Of a stretch of 64,000 nucleotides of DNA, positions 31,301 through 55,349 are shown piece by piece. A program made the position numbers and the translations under genes. Source of the DNA: Hirudo medicinalis (taxonomy: Eukaryota > Annelida > Clitellata > Hirudinida > Hirudinidae); NCBI GenBank assembly GCA_011800805.1, contig MPNW01000067.1:119848-183847 (forward strand), given 5' to 3'. How positions within the stretch are numbered: the first letter of the stretch is position 1; each line of letters opens with the position of its first letter. The notes under the pieces are model-generated. The model ran no database searches, was not told the origin of the DNA, and saw only the letters and a list, made by a program, of their open reading frames with translations.

Positions 31301-32297
31301 AATCACATCCATTATAATTGTTTTTTATTATTACTGAATCAGAGAAGAGACACAGAGCAGCGGAATGGTCACCAACGTGGCACCAGTTGTTTTTGTGAGG
31401 AATTTGAACTCATCCAACGAAGAGGACAAGAAAGTTCTTCTGACGTTATCAAAGATGATCAAAGGATCCTATAACGAATCAGTGTTGGTTGTGCATTCAT
31501 CCCATCTCACTGGTGTTCCATTTATCTTAGCATATTTACCTCTGACTTAGCTCTTTAAGTTGTGTGCCATGTATGCATACATTGCAAGCATTATTATTAA
31601 TTGCATCTTTGCTAGAATAGTGATCATGAAATTACAAATCCAAATTCATATAAAAAACGGAGCCAAAATTGTTTTCAACAGCGTGGTGCCGAGGCTGTTT
31701 CCTCGTTACTTGACTGTCCCATCGAGGAGGAAGATAAACGAGACGGGAGTTTTGGAATACGGTGAGCGGCTGCTTTTCTCTTGTTGATGATTTACAATGT
31801 TTGAAAATTTTGTGCTTAATTTTTTTTGCTGAACAGAGTGGAGGTCCATAAAACTGTCCCTCCATCAAAAAAGAGACGACAGGTCACGATGGTGGGAAAT
31901 GAAGGAGAATTGTTCCGAGCCTCCGAAAGACGACTTGCTCGACGGGCTCGTGTGCGGTTCCGGCGACGGGTCCATGATCGTGGTGTTCAGCGAGAGAGTT
32001 CCGACGGGAGTCTTCACCCTCGTGAATAATTACGGAGTCATCGGACTCTACGTGTCCGTGATTCTCGTCATCGGTCGTTTCGTGAGGATGCAGTCTGTGG
32101 GCAACATCCAGACGATCATGTTCAACAACCTCCCCTACGTTGAACGTCTGTACCTGCTCTGCATGGACATATATCTCGTCAGACAGGCCAGAGAGTTTGC
32201 CTTCGAGGAGCTGCTATTTGCCAAACTCAATTTCCTGTACAGATCGACGGAAACCATGATCGCATGGACGAGGCATCCGAAGCCAAAGAGTGAATAA
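13381..32297 (+). CDS. PIEZO: Piezo-type mechanosensitive ion channel, 2471 aa, 47 exons
   Basis: Exons: 13381-13453, 13616-13711, 13779-14069, 14420-14462, 14535-14993, 15262-15424, 15994-16074, 17477-17686, 17755-18021, 18230-18356, 18515-18556, 18675-18814, 19508-19656, 19752-19898, 20191-20261, 21416-21567, 21705-21881, 22700-22783, 23142-23342, 23623-23824, 23948-24040, 24168-24327, 24478-24663, 25022-25079, 25158-25260, 25362-25524, 25659-25831, 25945-26096, 26277-26402, 26514-26850, 26912-27099, 27185-27255, 27337-27598, 27671-27841, 27928-28029, 28222-28295, 28465-28621, 28761-28805, 29035-29204, 29489-29647, 29716-29863, 30013-30210, 30708-30800, 30972-31141, 31343-31483, 31682-31761, 31837-32297 (7416 nt, all phases fit). 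The protein is a trimeric stretch-gated cation channel of the plasma membrane. It has many hydrophobic segments in the N-terminal blade. Exon 28 carries RSGDYYMF, and exons 29-30 a charged, Ser/Pro-rich linker. Exons 39-42 hold the anchor and outer helix (DRALYLRK, WTDTTLAL, EIYANVFVLKC, VKYGLGGLI). Exons 43-46 encode the extracellular cap (ending SVVVPRLFPRY). Exon 47 has the inner pore helix (YGVIGLYVSVILVIGRFVR) and cytosolic C-terminus (FLYRSTETMIAWTR). Length matches the family (about 2500 aa). AATAAA lies at 32858-32863. Confidence 0.96.
17244..17288 (+). repeat. SINE 3' fragment in Piezo intron 7
   Basis: ATGCATATGGCACCCTATAAAT matches the 3' body of the SINE family here (ATGCATATGGCGCTATATAAAT at about 39805). 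An ATT/GTT simple repeat follows directly. It is short, so the assignment is tentative. Confidence 0.4.
17287..17372. repeat. (ATT)n/(GTT)n/(GCT)n microsatellite in Piezo intron 7
   Basis: A run of ATT changes to GTT, back to ATT, then GCTGCTGCTGCT, all trinucleotide and drifting by single-base changes. Confidence 0.85.
18841..18895. repeat. (GAT)n/(GAC)n microsatellite in Piezo intron 12
   Basis: Trinucleotide tract GATGACGATGATGATGACGA and onwards. A second GAT-rich tract lies at about 19361-19400 in the same intron. The poly-His open frame on the other strand is only a translation of this repeat. Confidence 0.85.
21636..21692 (+). repeat. 15-bp tandem repeat in Piezo intron 16
   Basis: About 3.5 perfect copies of ATACATCAAGAGTGC stand head to tail between exons 16 and 17, just before the acceptor at 21704. 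Confidence 0.85.
22100..22290 (-). mobile_element. Retroposed 3' end with poly(A), Piezo intron 17
   Basis: Read on the minus strand, a GC-richer block (containing GGTCAGTCTGACAGCAGAAG and GCGAGCGCTTCC) leads into an A/T-rich tail with AATAAAACTCAAAAAACCC and then a 12-13 base A run, seen as the T run at about 22102-22113. Polyadenylation signal plus terminal poly(A) suggests the 3' end of a non-LTR retrotransposon or retroposed transcript. I cannot name the family or see a coding part. Confidence 0.45.
22850..22975 (-). repeat. SINE copy, reverse orientation (Piezo intron 18)
   Basis: On the minus strand it reads GCAACAGTCATCAAGTGTCATG, a 'GCAACCC' in the B-box position, then GGGCTGCTATATAAATGA. 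This aligns in order with the copy at 39657 (GGCAACAGTCGTAATGTGTC, GTTCGAAACCC, GAACGCTATATAAATGA). Confidence 0.6.
30488..30683 (+). repeat. SINE copy, near full length (Piezo intron 42)
   Basis: It starts GGTTGGCGAATGGGTTGCCT, has a B-box-like GTGTTCAAAACCCAGC, the central CTGGGAAGGAGTGC, the 3' body CTATGCATATGGTGCTACATAAATGAAC, and a tail of ATTTAC repeats. It is about 80% similar by eye to the copy at 39657-39857. Confidence 0.75.
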
Positions 32298-33939
32298 TCC
32301 AATGAGCGCTGTTTGTTTGTTCTAGCAATCTTGCCTGACTGCTCTCTCAACAATTTTGAAGTATCTTCATCCTTTCCTTAGGGTGCAGTTTTGTCATTAA
32401 GACCACTGCTTGCTTATTTATTTGTTTACTGTAAAATGCAATTTTCAATGGTGAGATGTTCTTGCTGACCTTTTTGAATTTTGTTTACTTCCTTTTTAAG
32501 CTTTATAAATTTCATTTTTCCTGTTCACAGGCTCTTTTGCTCTCGTTTGGGATTTGTTTGCCTCTTAAAAAATGCCAAAACATGACTTGCTTTTGTTCCA
32601 GAAAGTTTAAAATTTTTTTTTTGGATTGGCTACAATTGGCACAAATGCGGAGTATAATAAGGGCTGTAAGTAGACAATTGTATTTATTGATTGATTTTTA
32701 CCGACTGATGCGCTCGTGTTGTGAATGTCTTTACTTGACACTCAGTGTATCACTACATCTATGACGGATTAAAGCTGAATCACACATTGGCTTCATCATG
32801 TTGCCCACTTCGTTTGTGAGTTTAACAACCATATCACACCTTGGATGTTTTTACTAAAATAAAAAAATCCTTCACGTTCAAGCTACAGTATCAGTCATTC
32901 ATTGTCCCTGGTTATTTTCATCCATAAACATATCAAATTGAAACTGTTGCACTTTCATAAAATTTCACACTACCAGCTCAAAGGAGGTAAAATTCATCAT
33001 GTTCCAGCATAAAAATACCAGCAATGCAACTGCGCGCTTTTCTTCCAATTAGATATAGATACATACATACATGCATGCCTGATAACCTAGACATGTTTCT
33101 CAAGGCTTCAATGTTTTTGTCACTTTTTTTGAGGCTGGTAAAGGTCCAATAATATGGCATAATGTCACCCCAATTGAAGCATTCTTACAGGTCTTGTGAT
33201 GTATTGTTGATTTAACTTGCATCTTTACTTGTCATTGGTATGGCAAATTATTCTTTTCTGCTACAAAAAGACTCCCTTCGTTCCCAATTATCTACAGCAA
33301 TTGATGCATGCATCAGACAAGCATCTTCACAAGCAATAATTTTCAAGGGTTCAAGAATGTTAATGGCTAATTTTTGGTATTTAGGGTGCCTTCCCAATGA
33401 TTTGACCATATCTGGAACATCAGACTACACCACAGAGGATCCTACCTTCTCTCAGCACAGATTTTGTTGAATGTATTTTCAATCTCTTTGTGTCAATATG
33501 CTTTAAAAAATCTGTATAGGAGTTGCTCAATTTTTGTTAATAGGTTTTTGTCTTGACAATGAAAGCTTGCAAATTATATTGGGGTTAAACAATCAGTTAT
33601 TCACTAATCGTGCTTTAGGATACTAGTCCGATTTCTGTTGCCCTTCATAGCTTTATGGTATTTGTGAATTATATTACTTATCCAGTCTTAATAAAAAGTT
33701 TCTCTTGCTTTTCAAATTTTATTGAAAGAAACTGAACTTCTTAAGTCCAAGTTGCTTGTTTAATAATCCCAACATTACTTTCAAAGAAAAGGGTAACAAA
33801 TGAATGAAATGAATAATCGTGCAATTGCTGTTTGCAGAAACTTAACTATAAACGCATTGCAAATTTTGTCTACTAGCATCATATTCAAATAATAAACTTG
33901 GTGCAAAGGTGATGACTGGTGATTTGTCAATTGATGTCA
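32298..33939. other. Intergenic region between convergent Piezo and CFAP43 3' ends
   Basis: The genes point at each other, so this stretch holds both 3' UTRs. AATAAA at 32858-32863 is in Piezo orientation, and TTTATT near 33717 can serve CFAP43 on the minus strand. The open frame at 33240-33470 has no supporting motif. Confidence 0.5.
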
Positions 33940-47060
<13,121 letters not shown>

Positions 47061-47111
47061 ATTTATTCGAGGATCTCAGCCAAATTTTACAAAAAAAAAG
47101 AGTCCACAGAC

Positions 47112-47125
47112 GTTGTTGTGGCAAC
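47112..47125. promoter_or_regulatory. Candidate RFX X-box upstream of CFAP43
   Basis: GTTGTTGTGGCAAC; on the CFAP43 strand GTTGCCACAACAAC. One half-site (GTTGCC) is a perfect RFX half and the spacer is 2 bp; the other half is imperfect. It sits about 50 bp upstream of the CFAP43 ATG at 47060. Cilia genes from nematodes to vertebrates commonly carry an X-box at this place. Confidence 0.55.
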
Positions 47126-47454
47126 AGACGCGAAAGTTTACATTTAAAATGTACGTTTGTACGTTATGAGGACGGTACATTCAAGCTGTTCGCTTCTAAT
47201 GAATTGTTGAATTATTGCCTTGATGTTATTTTTTTTTATATAAATGCAAGCTTTAAGAATATTTCGTTTTTAATATCGATGGAGCAGTCCAAATGCCCTT
47301 AAGTGACTTCCTGGGGGAAGAGCAGGTGACAGCAGTGACAGCACATCCTTACTATCGCGCAAAGGCCTCTATATAAATGATTTTAATTTGAATCTTTCTT
47401 TTCTTTGTTATCTTGCTAGGCGGGCTCGCAGTTCGGTTGCTGGTCCCGGCATGC

Positions 47455-47580
47455 TATGGCCGTAGACCAACCGAATCTCTGTCTCCTAGTTCTTAAAATT
47501 ACTTGTCATAAATTAGTTGTTAAATTCGATAAATTAATCTCGAGTCGAAAAGAAAGGAGCTAAACAACTACAATCCTAAC
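47455..47580 (+). repeat. Dispersed repeat, copy 1
   Basis: Shares AAAATTACTTGTCATAA, TTCGATAAA-TAATCTCG and AAAAGAAAGGAGC with 57040-57155 in the same order and spacing. The family is unknown to me. Confidence 0.6.
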
Positions 47581-47937
47581 GAATTGTAACGAGGGGAAGC
47601 TTAGTTCAAAAGTTACTCAACGAACAAATAAACTAAGTTTCTGGAATTTCGGGATGGGAGCATGAAATTTGCCAACCGAGAAGCATGACAATGTCTGGTA
47701 ATATCTGATATGAGAAGTCGTCCATTAATTATGTCAACAAATTTAAGTTAAGTTACCTAAGATTTAAGTTAAGTTAAGTTTTGACACCCTCCATCCCCTT
47801 GTCAACAGCTGCCAAACTTTTAAAGACCCCCTATCAAAATTATGTCAAAAACTGACACCCCACATAAAAATGTTTTTACAAATTCTCAAATTCTAATTTG
47901 TATGTTGTAACATTTTGAGTATGCGATTACTTTACAA

Positions 47938-48008
47938 ACGGTTAACATGAGGCGCTTCTAACGCTATGCACATGGCGCTATATACTGGAATTACATTTAC
48001 ATTTACAT
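47938..48008 (+). repeat. SINE 3' end fragment
   Basis: GCGCTTCTAACGCTATGCAC then ATGGCGCTATATA, and an ATTTACATTTACAT tail, equal to the end of the 39657 copy. Confidence 0.65.
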
Positions 48009-49290
48009 CAGTCAGAGCCGCTATGATTAGCCAGGAAAGGAGGAGAAAGGTGGAGCAAGACCGAGTCACGAAGGCAGTGATGCAATCACAGCAGGGTAAG
48101 TGGACAACGTGGGAAGACGTAACACAACGATCCCTTACCTGGAGCGATGTATGGAAGATGTCCCCGCTCCTGCTTGCCTTTCCGATAAGATCAGTATACG
48201 ACTAGTTGCCCTCCAGGGACAATTTGCAGAGATGGGGTTTGGTGGAAGACGCCAAGTGCGGGCTCTATGGCGGAACCGAGACACTGCTTCATGTTCTCAG
48301 CAACTGCACATACATGCCCTTGCCAATGGTCATTATACATGGCGACATAACCAGGTCCTTCGAGAAGTGTGTGAGGCCGCAAAAGCAGCAGTTGCCAAAG
48401 CAAACGCGCTCACGATCATAAACTAGTGGAAGATTTATTTTTTGCGCGAGGGCTTCTCACACCTCTGAAAAAAGAGATGCCAAAGTCCCAGGAAAGACAT
48501 TCTTGCTGAGGCAAACGACTGGACCGTCGCAGCCGACATAGATGGGATGAAGCACTACCTCTTTCCCATGGAGGTTGACGCAAGGGGCGTGGTCGGAAGG
48601 TCGACTTATGCATTCCTCACTAAGATTGGATTGTCTATCTGAGAAAGAACAAAGGCTATGACAAGGATGTCTGAGGCTACAGAAGCCACTGCATGAAATC
48701 CGTCGATCTCCGGTGTCAATGATTCACCAAATCGACGGGGCCAACTCCTCGGCCAAGAGATGCGGTATTGTCGGAAAATATGAGCCGGCCGCGGGCTCGC
48801 AAATCACTAAAAGACTACCATCCAAATGGAGTCGAATAAAAGCCCGTGGTCGAGTCCTGAAAATTTCTATCTCCCGACTGCCGCTAGAAAGAAAATTTAG
48901 GCCCCAGTTTGCATGTATTAAGTACACGGCATGAAGAAGCCACCGAGAGATTTCATGACCCCTGTTGGCAACTGGGGCTGACGCGATCGAGCCTCGCATA
49001 GTCGAAGGTTGCCGGCTTCCAAGCGGTGAAGTAATTGACATAAAGAAAGCCAATGAGAGCTTTCGTAGTCGCTCTAGTCCTGGCAGTAAGGATCGGCATA
49101 ACAAGGCAGGCGAGAGCCTCGCATAACCGAGGATAGCATTAGGTCCGGAAGGTCAAAACCGACAGGGACATCCGGATGCGGCCCGCCCCCGAAAACGTAA
49201 GGAGAATCATAGAGCCGATATGTTTGAAGATGGGGGAAACTCCTCTGAGGATCCCTGTCGGAGCTCCAAGGCGGAGTATCAAGAAACATC
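48005..49290 (+). mobile_element. R2-like LINE, 3' ORF remnant plus 3' flank
   Basis: From about 48010 the frame reads AAMISQERRRKVEQDR, then QQGKWTTWEDVTQR and LTWSDVWKM...IRSVYD. After a stop another frame has KCGLYGGTETLLHVLSNC (a CCHC zinc knuckle that lost its second Cys) and a third LANGHYTWRHNQVLREV. These match the C-terminal region after the reverse transcriptase in R2/NeSL-type elements (typically W..WE, SVYD, LxHxLSxC, YxWRHDxVL). A later block near 48601 resembles the end of the restriction-like endonuclease part. The remainder to about 49290 is distinctly GC-rich non-coding sequence. Many stops and frameshifts: dead. Confidence 0.7.
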
Positions 49291-49804
49291 GGTTAAAATT
49301 TATATTTTTTATCTTAAAAAATAACACTGTTGACGTCAACTAATCTTAAACTTTCCCCTCCCCTTGTCAAGAATTGTCAAACTTTTTCAACTCCCCCTAC
49401 TTTGTTGACATAATTTATGGACGGCCCCTAAAGCTAATCTGATGTGAGATTGTCGGAAGTTTGGGACATCTTTGAGCTATCTAATGTCGTGACAAAAGCC
49501 TTTAGTAAGTCAAAACAATACAAAAAAGAAACTAATTGTACATAATTATGAAACTAATAAGTAGAATGATCTACAAGTACTTTTAACGAATCGTGAAATC
49601 AAAAACTTTGGGCATTTAAAATAACATGATTTATTCAAAGGGAAGTGATCAAGAATCAACCCAAATAAATGAACGTCAATTTCCAATTTCATCTTTGACA
49701 TCAACTATGTCATTAATTATCTGCAAGTAAAAAAGAATGTATAAAAATATTTGTTTAATTGAAATTAATAAAATTGCATTCGTTGCAACATTACCGAATA
49801 TTCG

Positions 49805-52800
49805 TTACAAAATGCGTTTCACCGACCGATCTTTCATGATGGCCACGACGGCGTCGTGAACGGTTATAAATATGTTGGCGTTTGTCATCTTTTCTAACTT
49901 CATTGATTTCTTCAGGTTTTCATACACGCCTTCTGAAATTAATAAAGCACTGCATATGATTAAAATGTTGCGGATTAAATCTTTGTTGAATTATATAAAT
50001 AATGGAACTAACCTGTGCAAGACGCGAGACAGACAGTCACCTTCAAAGTTTTGGAATCAACTATAACCTGAAAAATGGCTTACATTTTGCTGAAAACTGT
50101 TATCTAGTAAAATATTGTAGTGCTTCTTATATGTTCATGGCAATGTGATCTGAGAACGTAATTTGCCTGCTTCAATTCGACCAAATAAGGTTTTATACGG
50201 ACAAAGGATTGAACATTTTTCAAATTGTTAATTTATAGATGTGTTGCTTAACTGGCTTAGCTATTACCTGATTGATTGCTGCTATGCCATCGGCATCCAT
50301 GAAGGAGATGAGGCCACAGTCAAGGATTAGATCCGTGAATGTAGTTCGATTGTAATTGTTCTTTGTCTGCGAAACAATTTAACTCCGCTTCTTCACGTTT
50401 TCGTTACTTTTTTATTTTTTGTCCTTAAATTGTGTGAGTAAACACAACAGCGACAAGGAAAATTAACACTCAGCTAGTAAATGAATTTGGTAGATCAAAT
50501 TACTGTGATAGAAATGAATTCCGTAACGAATTGTTATGTGACATCCAAGTTGATTATCCAATTCGTGATTATCTGACTCACCTCTATCTCCTGCTTGGCG
50601 GGAATTTTTGCAGGACAGCAAGTCACAACGTCGCTGCTTACTTCGTACAAACTTTGTACTTTTTCCGTGAAGTAACCTGAGTTGGCGTAATAGAGAGGTG
50701 CAGCGAAACTAACGATTTTAATTCCTTCGACCTCTTTGGCCTGGCGTATGAATGTAAGAGTTAGAATGGATTCAAGCAATGCTTAAGGGTGCCTTCATTA
50801 CGTTTGAGAATTGTTCAATGTCTTGGTAGCATTCAGTTCCTTGCACATTTCCGAGTGTCCGAATTTTAGGCCTGTCAATGATATTCCGTAGTTTTCATTT
50901 TTATAACAATGTTTTTATCATGGTAAAATAAGAACTTTGTCCTCCAAAGAACGGATAACAAGGCCACAACGAATCCAACGAGGAGTCCCAGTTCCACGTC
51001 TGACAAAATCACTGCCAAGCAGGTCACGACCCAGACTAACTGCGAATTTAATGTTAAAACATTATTGACTCTCTCAATAACATTTGATTTTATTTGTTAT
51101 TACATGAATTATAAACTTTAAGTTTTGCTGTGAAGTTTTAATAAAAAGTTTTTTAACAGTTATTTATAGTTCTGTTTTGAGTGGTAAATTCAAAAATATT
51201 AAACTAACATAAACGACATTATCTAAAATAAATAAGTGAACTGTACCGCATCGTATTTAGAGACTTTAGTGAGATACTTCAAGTCCGTAACTTGCATAAA
51301 AATTCCCTTCAAATTTACGATGATTATGGCAGCGAGGACACACTGAAAAGAAGACCACGAACGATATGATTTCTGTATTAGAAATTTTCTCTATTGCTCA
51401 GTGTTAATCATTTATTTATTTTGTTTCACTTTTTAATAATACCTGAAATATATGCTTCAACTACTCAAAATCACAGCGAATGACTTGGTGCCAAAGTCTT
51501 TTTAAATATACTTCTTCATTTATACGATAACTGCATGAAACTCATAACATTTGAACTGAATGTTTATCTCATTGACATTACGTTTGGTAATTCCCTGAAC
51601 AGTGGCCCCACAGCCAAGATGACCACGAGAAGGAGCATGCAAGAGATGAGACCAGCCACCTTCAAGGCACGAAGAATTTCAATTTATCAGATGAGATACA
51701 TTTTATTTTAATTTTATTTTATTAAGGTCAAATAAGTCTAATGAAAACAACTAATCGGATAAATGTTATCAAACTAAGCAGTAAGGTTATAAGCATAATA
51801 CCATATGATCTAATAAGGTAATAAGCATATATATAAGTAAATATGTTGTAAATTTATATTATGCTACAAAATTAAAAAGGAATTTTACTCCATTATACAA
51901 ATGTAATCCCAATTCACCTGGGTTTTGCCTCCAGCAGAATATTGAACGTAGCTTCTGGAAAGAGATGCAGTGCCAACATAGCAATTGAGTGGGGCGCACA
52001 CCATGTTTGTCACTCCATAAGCCAATAACTCCTGGTTGGAATCAACTTCGTATTTTTGCAGGTTTGAAAAGAGCTTTACCATCGATATGCTGATGATGAA
52101 AGAAACCAGAGCAATCATCAAGGCATCGACAAACTTGCCTGGCATGACGGAAAAGTTGGGTATTTGAGGAGATGGAAAGCTACAACATCAGAGTCCATTT
52201 ATTAGCTAACATTTGCTCTTGCTGCAGTTTGAATTTACACATATGATTAGAATTTTGATTGGAGAGTACATATATTTTAATTCACAAGAATTCCTTATTT
52301 TAAATGTTTCATTAAGTCGACTGAAACCAAACAATAATCAATCACCCTTGAGGAATGTGTCCAACCACTCTCATATTGAAAACCTCAGGGCTTGAGAACT
52401 TGAAGAAATACGAGATGGCAGTCCCCGCAATCAGCTGTTTTTTTTTAAATATAAAGTTTGGCCGATGTTTGAATGACATGTAATAATTGGCTATTCCGAC
52501 TCACCAGCAGAAACTCAGAAGGCAGAGGCATCTTTATGTATGGTTTAACCCTTGGATTGATCCACTTTTGTGAGCAGTAGAGAATTACGCAACATATGAG
52601 ACTCATGACCACAGCTGCAGGATTTGTTCTTCCAATTCTTTCAAAGAATCTTTTGTAGGTCTACCTTGGAAGCACTCACGAATAAATAAAAGTTTTTCTA
52701 AGTACATCTAAGTACTATATTTAAACAAACGAAATAACATGCCGCACATAGCCGAGAGTCAGAGGTCCTTCAAACCGGCCCGTTCGAACTGCAAAGACAT

Positions 52801-53703
52801 GTTTTATTTGGCTTGTGAAGATGTGAACAGCAGCTCCTGTCGTTAAAGCCCTCGTTAAGGGTGATGACAGATAATTGGCCACCACACCGAATCGGAAAAC
52901 GGCCAGAACAACCTATGATCATAGAATTAACTTGCATCTTTACTTGAAATAACAACTGAGGAGACAACTTACCTGAATTATGCCAACAAGAAAAGAGACT
53001 GAAATTATGGTTTCGACTTTGCACCTCTCCGCGTCAAATCCCACCGACGTAGTGTTACTTGTGTTCAGGTTAAAATAAGCATTCATAGTATCATTATCGC
53101 TTTCCACATCGCAGTCCGCCCTATTGACCACTGCCCCCAGCATCAAACTTACCACAGCAAAAGTTCCTTCAAAATTAAAATGAGTTTTACTTCATTACAA
53201 ACTAAGCGAAATACTTCAAGTTGTTACCTATGGAAATGTGTTTTGATGTTCCGAGGAAAAAATAAACTATTACAGGAAAGAATGAAGTGTAAAGGCCGTA
53301 CACTGGATCGATGTTTGCCAGCATTCCGTAAGCCATTCCTTCAGAAATCAAGGTCAGACAAGAGTCAAATTATTAGTGAATGACGATGCATAATGATTCA
53401 AGTCTTTGACCTACCTTGAGGGATGTGCATTATTCCTACGGTTAGACCAGACGCAATGTCACTGAGGAAATCGGAGAGCGTGTAAGTGCTTAAAATTCTG
53501 ATGAATGGCAAAAAGTTCAAAATCTTTGCAAGGCAACATTGAGCGTTGATCGTGCAGAGGTCCTTGAGCTTCTCTTTGGCTTTCTCACGGAATGTCTTCT
53601 GTGGCTTATTGTAAGCTCCGTAAATATCGAAGAGAGAGCGAGTGTAAGGAGGTCGATTGATCTCAATAGTCGAGGAGCTTTTTCCATCCCACGTGTCCGT
53701 CAT
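49805..53703 (-). CDS. SLC26-family anion exchanger (sulfate/anion permease with STAS domain), 684 aa, 15 exons
   Basis: Exons 5' to 3': 53703-53415, 53338-53228, 53166-52973, 52912-52748, 52660-52505, 52434-52346, 52179-51918, 51659-51582, 51342-51247, 51039-50936, 50871-50802, 50740-50582, 50366-50268, 50067-50013, 49932-49805 (2055 nt, in frame). SLC26 proteins exchange or conduct chloride, bicarbonate, sulfate, oxalate or iodide across the plasma membrane. The family signature is present: [19 protein letters not shown], then [13 protein letters not shown], and [18 protein letters not shown] in the core domain; about 12-14 hydrophobic segments follow. The C-terminal STAS domain (about 535-684) includes [13 protein letters not shown] [19 protein letters not shown]. 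An extracellular loop with N-glycosylation sequons (NTSNTT) lies in exon 3. Substrate cannot be told. A paralogue starts at 62439. Confidence 0.93.
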
Positions 53704-55349
53704 GACAGATCGGGATCTTAGTCAACAACTGCAATTGAGGAAATATCATTAATTATGAAAAAAAACAAAGCCTTACTTTTGTTTACACCAGTGAAAACTT
53801 TTAATCAACACAGACCAGACCAGTGTTCACTTAGCGCTCACTTTTGTGGATCCTTCACAAAGACGAGTTGAGGTCCCTAACGTGTGGAACACCTAAAGCA
53901 AAACCAGACTCTGAAGTGTCTCTTTTTATACCATGAAACTCGGTTCCTTTCCACATGATATTATACCTTAATTCTTGGAAAGCTTTCAGCCTTCTAATTC
54001 TTCCATTGAGAAATAAAATAAGTAGGAATGTGATCCTCTGCCTAATCAATTAAACGTAATTCGGGTATCATCTGTCGGTGATGAGTTGGTAATAGTCTCT
54101 TAAGTGACAATTTAAGAATTGATTTTGGAAGGCTTAAGCTTTTCTATTCTTTGGTCTGTTTCTGTGACCCAATGGTTTCGAGAGTATTAAATACACACTA
54201 ATTCAAGTAATCGATCTGCTGTTTATCTATGCATTACCTTTAACCTCAAGGCCACATTATAGCATGTTTATTTTTATAAAAACTTTGAAAAGTAGATAAT
54301 TTGGATAAACTACTTTAAAAACACTGCAACTGAAGTGGAATACAGGTAGTAGATGTTGAATAACATTTTCGCTGAAGAATTTTAATCTGTAAGCAAATTG
54401 TTTGAAATAAATTGTTTTATATTAGTACTGAGTTCCCCAATGCCGATTTGTATATTGAAAGAGCTTTACATGGTTCCTAAACACATTCACTGCGTCTTCA
54501 ATTAAACTTACTTTCTTAATATATTTTCTTGGTTAATTTATTTTTAAAGAACTTTAATTTTATCAACACCAGGTAATTACTTATCTAAATTAATAACTTT
54601 AATAAAATTACCATTTTAGGGGCCATCTATAAATGACATCACGCATTATTCAAGCATTTGTGATGTGTAACGATATATATATATATATATATATGTGATG
54701 ATATATGATAGATATATGTGCCGAGGGGAAGAGGGGAGCTTTAAAAAAATATGACGTCATATCAAGTGAAGATTTAAAAAAATAAATAAACAGAAGAAAA
54801 ATTTGTTAATGCATGTTGAGTACAGGGATAGTTTGCCTGATCTTGACTGGACATAAGCTTGTCAAGGACATAAGCTAATTCATTCAGTATATATTGGAAT
54901 TGAAATTCAGTCAAATGGTTTTGGAAACCGAGAAGATATTGGTTATTCGGGACCAACTTACATAGTAATCAGATCTGGTAAACATTCATCATCAGCGGCA
55001 TTTAGTCATGGACTTGATTTTGAAAAAGTACTCAGTTTGATACCATTACAAAGTGTGATATTGATAGATTTGTCAAATCAGTTTTAAATGACAGTAAATG
55101 GTGGTCAAGATGAAATCCCTGGGTATCAAAAAGTAATTAAAACATTTTAATGAAGTTCATCATTTTTTGCATCATGATTTTGATGATGTAATTCTTGCAA
55201 CCAACGCTCATGGAAGTGCCTTCAATAGAGTCGAAAGAAAGATGACCCCACCCAGCAAGCAACTCGGTTGATTTTACTGCATGACCACTACGGTAATTTG
55301 AATGAGAGGGGTCTCACTAGTGATACTGAGTTGGAAAAAGTAAATTTTA

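Larger units (their letters stand above)
47717..49429. mobile_element. TIR-bounded composite insertion
   Basis: The left end CGTCCATTAATTATGTCAAC (47719 on) and the right end TTTGTTGACATAATTTATGG then ACGGCCCCT (49401-49429) are inverted copies of each other. Inside are a SINE tail (47938-48008), a 5'-truncated LINE (48005-48720) and its GC-rich 3' flank to about 49290. A similar terminus bounds 54616-57593. No transposase matching these ends is visible, so it is probably non-autonomous. Confidence 0.55.
47061..49804. other. Intergenic transposon island between CFAP43 and SLC26
   Basis: It contains a SINE-like scrap at about 47310-47390 (CGCAAAGGCCTCTATATAAA), a dispersed-repeat copy at 47455-47580, and a TIR-bounded insertion at 47717-49429 with SINE and LINE pieces inside. 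The region 49430-49804 probably includes the SLC26 3' UTR (TTTATT at 49631 is AATAAA on the minus strand). Confidence 0.5.

Noticed and set aside
31560..31681. 5' extension of Piezo exon 46 (frame open from 31560)
   Set aside because: Extending the exon breaks phase with exon 45. The donor at 31484 joined to the acceptor before 31682 restores the conserved SVVVPRLFPRY without an insertion.
33240..33470. 76-codon plus-strand open frame between Piezo and CFAP43
   Set aside because: No recognisable motif, no splice partner, and it lies in the expected 3' UTR region of two convergent genes.
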